From JBEHWX01 sp048498995 (GTDB lineage Bacteria > Bacteroidota > Ignavibacteria > OLB7): 64,000 bases of DNA. The notes beneath the pieces were generated by a model. It worked only from the letters and a program-made list of their open reading frames with translations. It did no database searches and was not told the origin of the DNA. Within the stretch, counting starts at the first letter, position 1. Every line of letters starts with the position of its first letter. The stretch covers positions 32,127 through 96,126 of the forward strand of contig JBEHWX010000009.1 in NCBI GenBank assembly GCA_048498995.1. Direction: 5' to 3'. The position numbers and the translations under genes are program-made. Positions 16,628-24,419 of the stretch are shown piece by piece.

Positions 16628-18280
16628 CTATGCTTCTGGGCCAGGCCAAAGCGATTTCGCTATCATGGCTAGTTCGTTGGTGCGTATTTTGATTTCGTTA
16701 TCAGACCACTTGATTTGTTCTGATATCCAACGGTTAACCTCTAAGTGGCTCTCGCGCAAAATAGAACGTTTTTCTTTGAACGGTAAGTTGCTCAACTCGC
16801 CATTGTATCCTGTTAGGGTTAGATTGCCAATTGTGTGTAAAAGCGTTGTATGTATCTGCTCGTATCGTTCACCTAGCATTTTTACCCATTCTAAAGTCAG
16901 AGTCTGAGGCATTACATGCTCAATGGTGAGTTCCTCAAGAGACACAGGTTCTTTGTGTCTGTACGATTGCTCTATCCGTTTTAGAACATATCGTGTTGAT
17001 TTTCGACTGTATTGTGATTGAGTCCGCATTGCTTCTAGGAGCTCTTCGTCCCGTGGCCAGCGGCTGACACCGTTGCCAGACGCCATAGAAGACTTTAGAT
17101 AGGCTGCAACTTCAGCATTGGGCAGGCCCTTGCATAGCTGCAGGAAATACCTGTTAAGGGAGTTGGTTGGTACGCCACATATCGCGCGTCTTACGATGTA
17201 TGATTCTATTGTCTTTAGGCAGGAGACAAATTCGCTGATTTGTATAACGTTGGTGGAGTACATGTCGTAAAGACGAAGTAGGAGCGGATAAGAAGTGCGA
17301 ACTTCGAGCTCATTTATGGCTAAAACCATCGATCTGATGAGGTGGCTGTCTTCTTTCCGAGTGTCGATTAGTTTCTCGTAGTATTTCGAGAAGACGCGCA
17401 TCTCTTTGATGGATTCTTCTACATCCGTCGAATCTTGTTGGGAAGAAAGCCACGATTTCATCGCAGCGTAAATTCCGCCCTGCCGCAGGTTCTCACCGTA
17501 TCTCATCGCAAAATGGCGGAGGAATTCCATTAAATAGTCCCCCAATCCATCTTCGATCGGCTTCCAAAGTTTGTTGTGAATCCTTTCCTGGTCTCCTCCG
17601 GGCTCGACGGAATGCTTGAATCGCATCAAAATGTAATTTCTAATTAAATCCGCCTGTGTTAGTGGCTCGCCCTTATAATTGAGACTCTCAAATATTAGGT
17701 ATGGGTCATCGGTGTCGCTTAGATTTATCATTACTACTCGAAGTGATTGTTCCATGGTCTGTAATAACCTTGTCACGTCTATTTTGTCCCCGTCCAGATC
17801 CGTGCCATCCATTGCTTTCCTAAAAAAATTATATGCAGACACAATGGGGTGATGCGGATTGTTTGGTGACTCACGGGTTATGAGTTGGTGGTAGGTTTCC
17901 CTGTCAATGTTTGTCGGGAGAAGCTTGAGTCTGTCGGCGTCGTCGTAGTGCCTGTTTATTAGGTAGTCGTCGATTTTGGCAGAAGCTTTTGTGTCAGACT
18001 TCTCACGAATTGCGCAAAGGATGATGGCTAGTGTTGTGAGTCGCTGCTGGCCGTCAATTATTAGGTGCTTGCTTACTCCAACGGGTACCGTCTGGACGGG
18101 GATTGAAACGATCGCGCCCATGAAATGCCCGAATGCTGGGTTGTCATATTGAATTAGTATGTCGTTCCAAAGGGTTCTCCAATTTTTCTGTTCCCACGTA
18201 TAGGGCCGCTGGAACAGTGGGATGATGCTTTGTTTGGTGCCGTCGAAATATTGAATTGCCTGTACTGGATTTGCTTGCAT
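16628..18280 (-). CDS. GmrSD-like DUF262/DUF1524 restriction protein
   Basis: A 550-residue protein. The N-terminal DUF262 (ParB-like) domain shows the motifs FQRPYTW (23-29) and IIDGQQRLTT (74-83), which in GmrS-type proteins bind and hydrolyse nucleotides. The C-terminal DUF1524 His-Me nuclease shows EHVMPQ with His455 and the downstream GNLTL and SNLPFKEK blocks. GmrSD and the related BrxU and SspE proteins restrict DNA carrying modified bases, so this is probably a single-gene type IV anti-phage system. The start at 18280 has a GGGAG motif five bases upstream; ATGs at 18298 and 18346 are alternatives. Base composition is much AT-richer than the neighbours and codon choice differs (many ATA/TTA/AAT), a sign of transfer. 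Confidence 0.88.
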   Translation of the reverse strand: MQANPVQAIQYFDGTKQSIIPLFQRPYTWEQKNWRTLWNDILIQYDNPAFGHFMGAIVSIPVQTVPVGVSKHLIIDGQQRLTTLAIILCAIREKSDTKASAKIDDYLINRHYDDADRLKLLPTNIDRETYHQLITRESPNNPHHPIVSAYNFFRKAMDGTDLDGDKIDVTRLLQTMEQSLRVVMINLSDTDDPYLIFESLNYKGEPLTQADLIRNYILMRFKHSVEPGGDQERIHNKLWKPIEDGLGDYLMEFLRHFAMRYGENLRQGGIYAAMKSWLSSQQDSTDVEESIKEMRVFSKYYEKLIDTRKEDSHLIRSMVLAINELEVRTSYPLLLRLYDMYSTNVIQISEFVSCLKTIESYIVRRAICGVPTNSLNRYFLQLCKGLPNAEVAAYLKSSMASGNGVSRWPRDEELLEAMRTQSQYSRKSTRYVLKRIEQSYRHKEPVSLEELTIEHVMPQTLTLEWVKMLGERYEQIHTTLLHTIGNLTLTGYNGELSNLPFKEKRSILRESHLEVNRWISEQIKWSDNEIKIRTNELAMIAKSLWPGPEA

Positions 18281-18457
18281 TCTGTCTCCCGAAGCCATTT
18301 GTCGTTTTGGTGAGATGTTAAAGCTTTCCGCTGGTCTGCGGTACATTCGCAGCTTAGTTGGACGTGCTTAACGTGATGTAGTTTTTGTCTAAAAAACACA
18401 TTTTATATTGGCTCGCTACGCCGAATCCGTAGGGTGGCTTGGAACGCGCACTTAATT

Positions 18458-18895
18458 TCAGTTGACCTCCTGAATCATGCCGTTCAATTCACGAATCTGG
18501 CGCGCCGGATCCTCCAGTTGTTTCTGAACCCCGCCGATGCTGACAGCCGTTACCCACTTGATCTCCCGGTTGCTGTAGCGCTCGAAGTCCTTACGTGTTC
18601 CCGAAATGGCGGAATCCACGATCGTGTGTCGCATCAGCAGCATGTCGCGATGGGCCAGCGCGGCGGTCAATGTTCGCCCATCCGGGAGGGTGAGCGTCAT
18701 GTTGGCGGTATTGATGGCCGTGATGAGCTTCTCGAGCTCCTCGGTCGCGCCCGCGGCTTCCTTGAGCAGCTTGTTGGGATCCTCCAGAGGAGTGGTTCCC
18801 TCCTGCACCATGGCATTGTAGCTGATGCGGGAGCGGAGAGGTTGGATCTTACTCTGAAGGTCGCCGCGGAGCAGCAGGGCCTCGGCAGGCTTCAT
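18458..18895 (-). CDS. DIP1984-family protein
   Basis: A 145-residue helical protein matching the DIP1984 (septicolysin-like) family along its whole length: MKPAEALLLRGDLQSKI at the N-terminus, VQEG..PLEDPNKLL, LEKLITAINTANMTLTLPDG, LAHRDML and the C-terminal EIKWV..V.....QKQLE. The family is built from long antiparallel helices; despite the name there is no firm evidence for a haemolytic role. It is cytosolic, with no signal peptide. GC content is back to the genome norm, so it marks the right border of the AT-rich island. Confidence 0.85.
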   Translation of the reverse strand: MKPAEALLLRGDLQSKIQPLRSRISYNAMVQEGTTPLEDPNKLLKEAAGATEELEKLITAINTANMTLTLPDGRTLTAALAHRDMLLMRHTIVDSAISGTRKDFERYSNREIKWVTAVSIGGVQKQLEDPARQIRELNGMIQEVN

Positions 18896-19036
18896 GGTGA
18901 TACCAGTTCAGATTCAGCGGTCCAGGTGTCGAGGTGAATGTACCGTATCGCGACGTATGATTCAAGAGGGACGACGCCTTTCCAACTATGTAAATGTAGA
19001 CTCCCCTCCGGTCGGCATAACGCCGGCACGCAAGTC

Positions 19037-19321
19037 TCACTCTTCATCGAAGTACTCCCCTTTCGGCCGCTCGGCCAGCATTCCCATCACCTTGGCGAAG
19101 GAATCCGTGGGAATCCGCTGTACCGCGGTCTGATGCGCCTCGATGCTCTCCCACTCCTCCAACATCACCAGCCTGGTCGCATTGTCGTGACCCCGTAGGA
19201 GACGGCAGGAGATGCAGCCGTCGAGCGCGCTGATGACCGCGGCCGCATCGGCCAGGACAGTTCGCAGCTCATCGGTTAATTCTGGCGTTGCCGTGAACTC
19301 GCTGATGCGGGTGATGCTCAT
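19037..19321 (-). CDS. Antibiotic-biosynthesis-monooxygenase (ABM) domain protein
   Basis: A 94-residue ferredoxin-like alpha/beta-barrel protein of the ABM superfamily: ISEFTATPELTDELRTVL, ISALDGCISCRLLRGHDNATRLVMLEEWESIEAHQTAV and a C-terminal FAKVMGMLAE helix. Members are small dimeric oxygenases, haem-degrading enzymes or unknown; no active-site residues allow a choice. The start at 19321 (MSITRISEF) is preferred to 19360 because it gives the canonical first strand. The gene is flanked downstream by the DIP1984 gene and upstream by REP-like repeats. Confidence 0.8.
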   Translation of the reverse strand: MSITRISEFTATPELTDELRTVLADAAAVISALDGCISCRLLRGHDNATRLVMLEEWESIEAHQTAVQRIPTDSFAKVMGMLAERPKGEYFDEE

Positions 19322-19354
19322 ATGGAGATCCCGTTCAGGTTGATTGCGTAAATG

Positions 19355-19454
19355 GCGCACGCTAAAGACGTGCGCCTACCGGGCGTGCCAAGCCGTCCAT
19401 GGCAAAAGCTGGACACCCCTATCATCCGGTAGGCGCAGCTCCTCAGGCCGCGCC
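19355..19454. repeat. REPIN-like composite repeat, copy 1
   Basis: Left arm from 19355 (stem GCGCACG, loop CTAAAGA, stem CGTGCGC, then CTACCGG) and inverted right arm at 19428-19454 (GGTAG, then stem/loop with CTCCTCAGG). The spacer of about 45 bases is shared with the next copy, so the two look like a tandem duplication. Confidence 0.8.
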
Positions 19455-19549
19455 GAGCTGACGACATGCGCCTACCGGGCGTGCCGAGCCCTCCATGGCA
19501 AAAGCCGGACACCCCTGCCTTTGGTAGGCGCAGCTCTTCAGGCTGCGCC
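19452..19549. repeat. REPIN-like composite repeat, copy 2
   Basis: A degenerate left arm (ending GCGCCTACCGG) and a well-preserved right arm at 19523-19549 (GGTAG, stem GCGCAGC, loop TCTTCAG, stem GCTGCGC). The spacer is nearly identical to that of copy 1. Confidence 0.75.
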
Positions 19550-19622
19550 GAGCGAGGAGATGCATCTCCGTCAAGTTGTCGACAACAGGGGCGGGTGCCG
19601 GATTCGGCCGTTGCTCCTCGGA

Positions 19623-20006
19623 TCATATCGGCAGGTCGTCCGGGCCGAAGGTGTAGCTGTAGCACCCGGCCCCCTCGAAGCGGCATCCGGTCAGCTCGGC
19701 GCCGACCCATGACGTGGACTCCAGAGCCGTGTCCCTAAAGTCGGCGTCGCGCAGATCGGCATAGTCGAACGAGCAGGTCTTCACGTTCGTTCCGTGGAAC
19801 ACCGCGCGGCGGAGGTCGGCATGCATGAAGTCGGCGAGGATGAAGCAGCCGCTGAAATTGGCGCCACGAAGATCGGCGCCGGAGAACCCGACCGGATCCT
19901 CCTCCCAGTTCTGCTCGATCTCGCAGCGACTGAAGTCGCGCTCGCCGGCGGCATACAGCTCCAGGATCTCCGATGGACGGCGGGTGCGATCGTCCTTGAG
20001 AATCAT
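19623..20006 (-). CDS. Pentapeptide-repeat protein
   Basis: A 127-residue protein with tandem pentapeptide repeats of the A(D/N)LxX type from about residue 45 onward (FSGADLRGANFSGCFILADFMHADLRRAVF, YADLRDADF, AELTGCRFEGA), forming a right-handed quadrilateral beta-helix. Such small cytosolic proteins include DNA-gyrase protectors of the Qnr/MfpA type, but most have no known target, and nothing here is diagnostic of Qnr. The start at 20006 (MILKDDRTRRPSEIL) is chosen over 20021 (MEGVLMILKDD) since a ribosome-binding-like GGAGGGAGT lies before it and overlaps the upstream ATG. Confidence 0.85.
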   Translation of the reverse strand: MILKDDRTRRPSEILELYAAGERDFSRCEIEQNWEEDPVGFSGADLRGANFSGCFILADFMHADLRRAVFHGTNVKTCSFDYADLRDADFRDTALESTSWVGAELTGCRFEGAGCYSYTFGPDDLPI

Positions 20007-20099
20007 GAGTACTCCCTCCAAGAATTTCCCATCCCCACAACCCTTCCTTCTCCCATTGTGTGCGATCCGTAGATCAGGATCGAGCGAATCTGATAGGAG

Positions 20100-20651
20100 C
20101 TATCCTGTCCTGATCTTGTTGGCCGCTCTCCGGCGCCGTGCCCACTCGTGACGGAATGCCATGTATCCGGCCGCGTCGTCAATGGTCGGTCGCTTCGGCG
20201 CTGAACGTTCGTAGAGCGCCTCCACCGTATCGGAGAAGGTACAGAGGACGTCTGCCCAGTTGGTAAGCGACATGGTCACGGAGATTTCACCGGCGGTGAG
20301 GACCACATCCTTGCCAGCATGCATCACCTCCCAGTCCAGGCCATGATTGCAGCCGATGATGAGGACATCGTCCTCGTGACCCTCGCCGAGCGGGATCATG
20401 AAATGTCCACAGCAGGGGATCAAGTGCTCCGCGACGGGATCGGACTTCGTATGATTCCGGGTCAGCGTGCGAAGCAGATGGAGCGCGGCGGCGCTGACGG
20501 AAAGATGCTCCCCTTCAGGCTCGCCAATGAAGTGATCGCCGATCCTGACGGTAACAATGCCGTGGGCGCAGAGATCGTCCGCCCTGTCTCCGTCACGGAT
20601 CCATTGAAGGTCGCGCACCTGTATGTCGAAGCTCCCGGATGAACGCGTCAT
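20100..20651 (-). CDS. Hypothetical protein, 183 aa
   Basis: Unrecognised cytosolic protein. It is strand-rich (FDIQVRDLQWIRDG, ITVRIGDHFIG, VLTAGEISVTMSLTNWADVL) and has a cluster HLIPCCGHFM followed by IIGCNHG, where Cys and His residues could bind a metal. The C-terminal helix is basic (EWARRRRAANKIR). The style resembles proteins of polymorphic-toxin immunity sets, but there is no toxin next to it. Ribosome-binding context is poor. It is the neighbour of the RAYT repeat cluster. Confidence 0.6.
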   Translation of the reverse strand: MTRSSGSFDIQVRDLQWIRDGDRADDLCAHGIVTVRIGDHFIGEPEGEHLSVSAAALHLLRTLTRNHTKSDPVAEHLIPCCGHFMIPLGEGHEDDVLIIGCNHGLDWEVMHAGKDVVLTAGEISVTMSLTNWADVLCTFSDTVEALYERSAPKRPTIDDAAGYMAFRHEWARRRRAANKIRTG

Positions 20652-20703
20652 GGCAATCGTGGCAATTCAATGATAGCGGAGCTCTCCGCTGCCGATAGGC
20701 ACG

Positions 20704-20776
20704 GCTCTTCGGGGCGTGCCAACAGAGGAAGGCCGAGAGTTCACCATCCGGTAGGCGCAGCTCTTCAGGCCGCGCT
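20704..20776. repeat. REPIN-like composite repeat, copy 3
   Basis: Right arm at 20750-20776 (GGTAG, stem GCGCAGC-like, loop TCTTCAG) 33 bases beyond the RAYT stop codon, with a degenerate left part from about 20704. Confidence 0.65.
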
Positions 20777-20808
20777 CCAGGTTGCTTCTTCGGGCTGCGT
20801 CCGGCGTG

Positions 20809-21294
20809 TCAGATCCGAGGATGCCAGGATTCGAGATCATGGACCATCGATCCGCGGAACGGATATGCCTTCCAATGGTCGACCAGGCCGGCGCGCACCG
20901 GATTCTCCAGAACGTAGCGAATGTGCCGGTCGGTATCCTCCGCGCGCCGGTGCAGATGATCGTGGAAATCCTTCTGCCATCGGATCCCGGGGCGATTCCG
21001 GAGCAGCCAATACCCCGAGCGCTGTTTGAAGCGCTTCATGGCCGCAAGGCCGTCCGCATGATCATCCTCGCCGGAAATGATGACATGAAGATGATCGGGC
21101 ATGAACACATACGCCACGAGAGCACAGCGATACCGCCGCACGGCCTCGTGAAGGATTGTCGTCATGATCCCGACGATCCGAGGCTCGGTGAAGATCACCA
21201 TCCTCCGCGCCACGCAGATCGTGAATGTGATGCTCCGACGTCCACGATAATAGCCGGGCGGAAGGCGATGATGTCGTTCGCGAATCCGAGACAT
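20809..21294 (-). CDS. REP-associated tyrosine transposase (RAYT), copy 1
   Basis: A 161-residue HUH-superfamily (Y1, IS200/IS605-like) single-strand transposase. The metal-binding HUH motif is in FMPDHLHVII (His68 and His70) and the nucleophilic Tyr is Tyr127 in HIRYVLENPVRAGLV, which is the characteristic RAYT C-terminal signature. RAYTs do not carry their own IS ends but act on REP hairpins preceded by GTAG. Exactly such GTAG-headed hairpins cluster immediately around this gene (19355-19549, 20704-20776, 21452-21553, 21672-21774), so they are its likely substrates. The start at 21294 (MSRIRERHHRLPPGYY) is chosen since the canonical N-terminus begins about there; 21333 is an alternative. 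The gene appears intact. Confidence 0.9.
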   Translation of the reverse strand: MSRIRERHHRLPPGYYRGRRSITFTICVARRMVIFTEPRIVGIMTTILHEAVRRYRCALVAYVFMPDHLHVIISGEDDHADGLAAMKRFKQRSGYWLLRNRPGIRWQKDFHDHLHRRAEDTDRHIRYVLENPVRAGLVDHWKAYPFRGSMVHDLESWHPRI

Positions 21295-21451
21295 GGTCCA
21301 CCTCCAGGTGGACGGGGCGATCGAAATATACATATGTGGCCGATGGCACGGTGAACGCGGACGTGGGATTGCTCGACAACATGGGGGATGGAATTGGAGG
21401 CGGTGTGGGGATCAATGTCGGCGCACGATGGAAAGGTTCGGTTGCACCGTG

Positions 21452-21553
21452 GCGCACGCTGAAGACGTGCGCCTACCGGATGTGCTTGGCCGCACCGCGG
21501 CGTAAAACATGGACGTTCCTGCCTCTGGTAGGCGCAGCTCTTCAGGCAGCGCC
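21452..21553. repeat. REPIN-like composite repeat, copy 4
   Basis: The best-preserved copy. Left arm 21452-21479 has stem GCGCACG, loop CTGAAGA, stem CGTGCGC, then CTACCGG. Right arm 21527-21553, inverted, has GGTAG, stem GCGCAGC, loop TCTTCAG and a GCAGCGC arm. It lies 158 bases upstream of the RAYT start. Confidence 0.85.
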
Positions 21554-21671
21554 CACGGCTGAGACGGCTAGACGGTGGTGGCCACTCATCAGGCCGAATA
21601 TGACTTCGCCACGAATACCATGATTCAGGTGAACGCCAACCGATCTTCAGAGGGTGCGTCCGTCGAGGCCG

Positions 21672-21774
21672 GCGCACGCTGAAGACGTGCGCCTACCGAA
21701 GGTGCGCCTATGGCCATAAGCGGTTATGAGCAGGAGATTCCGTAACTGGTAGGCGCAGCTCTTTAGGCTGCGCC
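21672..21774. repeat. REPIN-like composite repeat, copy 5
   Basis: Left arm 21672-21698 (GCGCACG, CTGAAGA, CGTGCGC) and inverted right arm 21748-21774 (GGTAG, GCGCAGC, TCTTTAG, GCTGCGC). In the right arm the stem differs from the left at paired positions, so base pairing is kept. Confidence 0.85.
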
Positions 21775-21892
21775 GGTGGCCGACATGCCGAGAGGTGCGG
21801 GGGCCGTCCCATAGCTGCCCCACCGCGCAAAGCTGACGGCGGCGGCGGTCGTCGTTGCTAGCAAGGCACCGAATTGTTCCCGAGTCATCGCA

Positions 21893-22645
21893 TCATCTCC
21901 CGAACAGCTTGTGCCACCATCGACGGCGCGGTACCACGGAGCGGACGCGCTCGTCCACGTCGTGCTCGGCCAGCCGGAGCGCCTGGCGCGCACGCGGGTG
22001 CTTCATGAACGCGAGCGCCCGGACCACATCGTGACGCACGCGCCACTCCGGATCGCGCGCGAGCAGCTCGGTCATGGGGTCGATGGCGCGCTCCGCGCCG
22101 ATCATGGCCAGTGACATTGCCGCCGAGCCGATCGTCATCCAGCGGTTCTGCACATCCTCCGGTATCCGCAGCATCGACAGCAGAACATCCACCGCGCGCT
22201 CATCGCGGAGCATGCCGAGGGCATGGATCAGGTTGAACTCCGCGCGGTGAGCCGGCTCCGCGGCAACGAGCGCGATGATCGGCTCGACGGCGCGCGGCGT
22301 CCGGATGTAGCCGAGCGCTCGGGCCGCGTACGCGCGCGTCTGCGGGTTGTTGCTCCCGAGCGCGCTCAGCAGCGGATCGACCGCCGGCTCTCCGATCATC
22401 GCGAGCACGTTCGAGTAGGTGGTGCGCAGCCGCCAGTATTCGTCGGCCATGTCGCCGGCGTCATCGAACAGGTCGGCATCATCGAGGCGATCGAGATCGG
22501 CAATGAGACGCGCTATCTCCCCCGGGCCGCTGATGCGGGCCATTGCGCGCAGCTTCTCGGTGGGAGGAAAGCTCTCCCATCCGCAATCGCGCACGATCTC
22601 GAAGAGAAGGCTGTCGAAGGTCGATCCGCTCTTATCGGCAATCAT
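21893..22645 (-). CDS. HEAT-repeat protein
   Basis: A 250-residue alpha-solenoid protein. HEAT-like repeats of about 30 residues are visible: NVLAMIGEPAVDPLLSALGS, ARALGYIRTPRAVEPIIALV, HALGMLRDERAVDVLLSML, SLAMIGAERAIDPMTELLA and VRALAFMKHPRARQALRLA. Such proteins bind partner proteins, sometimes phycobilin lyase-like or regulatory partners; no specific role can be given. The start at 22645 (MIADKSGST) has GGAG eight bases upstream; the ATG at 22666 lacks one. It ends in a basic patch (RRRWWHKLFGR). The neighbours are the RAYT repeats and the disrupted acetyltransferase. Confidence 0.85.
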   Translation of the reverse strand: MIADKSGSTFDSLLFEIVRDCGWESFPPTEKLRAMARISGPGEIARLIADLDRLDDADLFDDAGDMADEYWRLRTTYSNVLAMIGEPAVDPLLSALGSNNPQTRAYAARALGYIRTPRAVEPIIALVAAEPAHRAEFNLIHALGMLRDERAVDVLLSMLRIPEDVQNRWMTIGSAAMSLAMIGAERAIDPMTELLARDPEWRVRHDVVRALAFMKHPRARQALRLAEHDVDERVRSVVPRRRWWHKLFGR

Positions 22646-23100
22646 TGACTCGTCTCCATGGCGCATCGTTCGGCGGCCGAATCGGAGCTACAGCTCCTTC
22701 CGGAAGTGGACCGTTCGCTCCACCTCCACGAACCCCACGGCCTCATGGGCACGATGCCCCTCCACGTTCTCGATCAGCGCGTTCGAGGCCAGCTCCCGAT
22801 AGCCGCGCGCCCGCGACCATTCCTCGGCCGCCGACATGAGCGCTCGCCCCACCCCCTGCCCTCGCATCTCCTCGTCGACATACCAGTTCTCGACGAACGG
22901 ACATGGTCCGTCGCACCCCTCTGCGTAGTTGCGGATCCCGAGCTCCAGAAGTCCCACCACGCGACCGTCGGCCAGCTCGCAGAGGAAGACCTCGACGGGA
23001 ACGATCGAGGAGATCGAGATGAGGCCGAGGAAGGCATCGACCGCCGGCGTAAGCTCGTGCGGCGCGAGATCGGGATGAAGGCTCGTCTGACCTTGCCCCG

Positions 23101-23979
23101 TTATGGTGGACAAGTGTTGATAGAGGGTTGTTGCCCGCTCTCGAACTCGGCTGGAGTTCGGTAGCCAATGCTGGAGTGCAGGCGCTCTCGATTGTAAAAG
23201 ACCTCGATGTACTCGAAGAGCTCGGCTCGTGCTTCCTCTCGGCTGGCAAACACGCGGTTGACCAGCTCCTGCTTCAATGTTCCGAAGAAGCTCTCGCTGA
23301 CCGCGTTGTCCCAACAGTTGCCCTTGCGGCTCATGCTTTGACGGATCGCCAGCTCGGCTAACCTCGATCTGATCCGGTTGGCCGCATATTGACTGCCACG
23401 ATCGGAGTGGAAGATCAACTCCGAGCTGTACGAGCCTCGCGACACTGCCATCGCCAGGGATGACTCAACCAGCGATTCGTTGATCTGATCGCTCATCGAC
23501 CAACCGATCACTCGCCGGCTGTACAGATCCAGCACCACGGCCAGATACAGCCAGCCTTCCCAGGTCTGGATATAGGTGATGTCCGAGACCCACTTCTGGC
23601 CAGCCTTCGTCGCGGTGAACTCTCGTGCCAGAAGGTTCTCGGCTACCGGCAGGGTGTGCTTCGAGTCGGTCGTGCCGCGCTTGCGGTGAGGCCGCCGACC
23701 AGCCAGTCCAGCCCCGCGCATCAGCCGGGCAACCCGCTTGATCGAGCAGAAGACCCCATGGCGGCGCAAGGCAGCTCTGAGTCGTGGAGCACCATAGAGA
23801 CCACGGCTATCGCGATGCAACTGCTCGATCTGCTGGGTCAGCTCGGCATCGTTGATCGATCGTTGCGACGGAGCTCGAACCAGCCAGGCATAGTATCCGC
23901 TGGTAGTCAGCAGCAGCAGCCGGCACAACAGATCAACCGGGTACTGGTCGGCGTGATCCCTGATGAACCGGAAGCGCAC
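23101..23979 (-). CDS. IS3-family transposase OrfB (integrase catalytic domain)
   Basis: A 292-residue product in the annotated frame. It contains an HTH_21-like N-terminal block (RLYGAPRLRAALRRHGV-type, with SIKRVARLMR) and the rve-type DDE domain: first Asp in WVSDITYIQ, second in FHSDRGSQY, Glu in NAVSESFFGTLK. The C-terminal block ERLHSSIGYRTPAEFE is typical of IS3 members. The formal start is a GTG at 23979, but the frame is open back to the slippery A7 at 24024-24030, so it is probably made as an OrfAB fusion by -1 frameshifting. It ends 13 bases inside the left inverted repeat. Confidence 0.95.
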   Translation of the reverse strand: MRFRFIRDHADQYPVDLLCRLLLLTTSGYYAWLVRAPSQRSINDAELTQQIEQLHRDSRGLYGAPRLRAALRRHGVFCSIKRVARLMRGAGLAGRRPHRKRGTTDSKHTLPVAENLLAREFTATKAGQKWVSDITYIQTWEGWLYLAVVLDLYSRRVIGWSMSDQINESLVESSLAMAVSRGSYSSELIFHSDRGSQYAANRIRSRLAELAIRQSMSRKGNCWDNAVSESFFGTLKQELVNRVFASREEARAELFEYIEVFYNRERLHSSIGYRTPAEFESGQQPSINTCPP

Positions 23980-23987
23980 GGCGGCAG

Positions 23988-24278
23988 CTACTTCGTCGGG
24001 GGCTGCGCAAAGTACGCTATGGCTTTTTTTAAAATGTCGCGCTCCTGCCTGAGCAGCTCATTCTCCGATTGGAGTCGTTTGAGCTGCTGCTCGGCCGACT
24101 CGTTCTCAGACACCGGCAAGCGATGATCCAAGCGAGCCTGGCGGCGCCAGCCGTGCAAGGTTCCACTTGGGATGCCCAGATCGCGAGCGATCTGTGGGAC
24201 AGACTTGCCGCTGGTGACCGTCAGTCGGACGGCTTCCTCGCGGAACTCTGGGGTGTACTGCTTCTGGTTGTTCTTCAT
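23988..24278 (-). CDS. IS3-family transposase OrfA (HTH_Tnp_1)
   Basis: A 96-residue DNA-binding OrfA. The helix-turn-helix (YTPEFREEAVRLTVTSGKS, VPQIARDLGIPSGTLHGW) is followed by a leucine-zipper coiled coil (QQLKRLQSENELLRQERDILKKA). The start is at 24278 (MKNNQKQYTPEF). Near the 3' end the minus strand has seven A followed by GCC (24024-24030), the usual IS3 slippery site; a -1 shift there leads into the orfB frame without a stop, as can be read codon by codon. Confidence 0.93.
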   Translation of the reverse strand: MKNNQKQYTPEFREEAVRLTVTSGKSVPQIARDLGIPSGTLHGWRRQARLDHRLPVSENESAEQQLKRLQSENELLRQERDILKKAIAYFAQPPTK

Positions 24279-24419
24279 GACATACCTCAATGGCCAAGTT
24301 AGCCCGCTTTGTATGTCCACCAATCCGGGGTAAGGTCAGTCAGCATCCGGAGCCATGCGTCGCGATCGCCCAGATGTGCCGAACGTATGCGCATGATGCA
24401 CTGAAGACGATGGTGTGCG

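Larger units (their letters stand above)
21295..21892. other. Intergenic region with two REPIN-like repeats
   Basis: About 600 bases upstream of RAYT 1 containing two full composite repeats (21452-21553 and 21672-21774). A 41-codon minus-strand frame at 21763-21888 runs into the second repeat and is not called. Confidence 0.6.
23085..24341. mobile_element. IS3-family insertion sequence with target duplication
   Basis: A complete element of 1251 bp at 23088-24338. The ends are imperfect inverted repeats that both begin TGACCTT and continue with CCCCG. It is flanked by the direct repeat GTC (23085-23087 and 24339-24341), the 3-bp duplication expected of IS3-family insertions. It carries orfA and orfB in minus orientation with an A7 frameshift site. 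Because both target duplications are intact and the disrupted gene is otherwise undamaged, the insertion looks recent. Confidence 0.92.
22688..24394 (-). pseudogene. AAC(6')-like GNAT acetyltransferase split by an IS3 element
   Basis: Removing the insertion (23088-24338) and one copy of its 3-bp target duplication restores a single frame of 453 bp, 150 residues, starting with the ATG at 24394. The 5' part encodes MRIRSAHLGDRDAWLRM and joins in frame to the 3' part that begins LTSLHPDLAPHELTPAV. The restored protein has the GNAT acetyl-CoA motif (VDEEMRGQGVGRALM) and the C-terminal RELASN..IEN.EGHRAHEAVGFVEVERTV, which is typical of aminoglycoside 6'-N-acetyltransferases of the AAC(6')-Iaa/Iy type. 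As it stands the gene should be inactive. The remaining 3' half is still open at its new 5' end because the element reads through into it. Confidence 0.88.

Noticed and set aside
19355..21774. Evenly spaced palindromic repeats taken for a CRISPR array
   Set aside because: Spacing is irregular, units are inverted pairs, spacers are similar to each other, and no cas gene is near; a RAYT explains them.
21763..21888. 41-codon minus-strand frame after the HEAT-repeat gene
   Set aside because: It ends inside a REPIN-like repeat and has no recognisable feature; it might be the remnant of a tail, but evidence is too thin.
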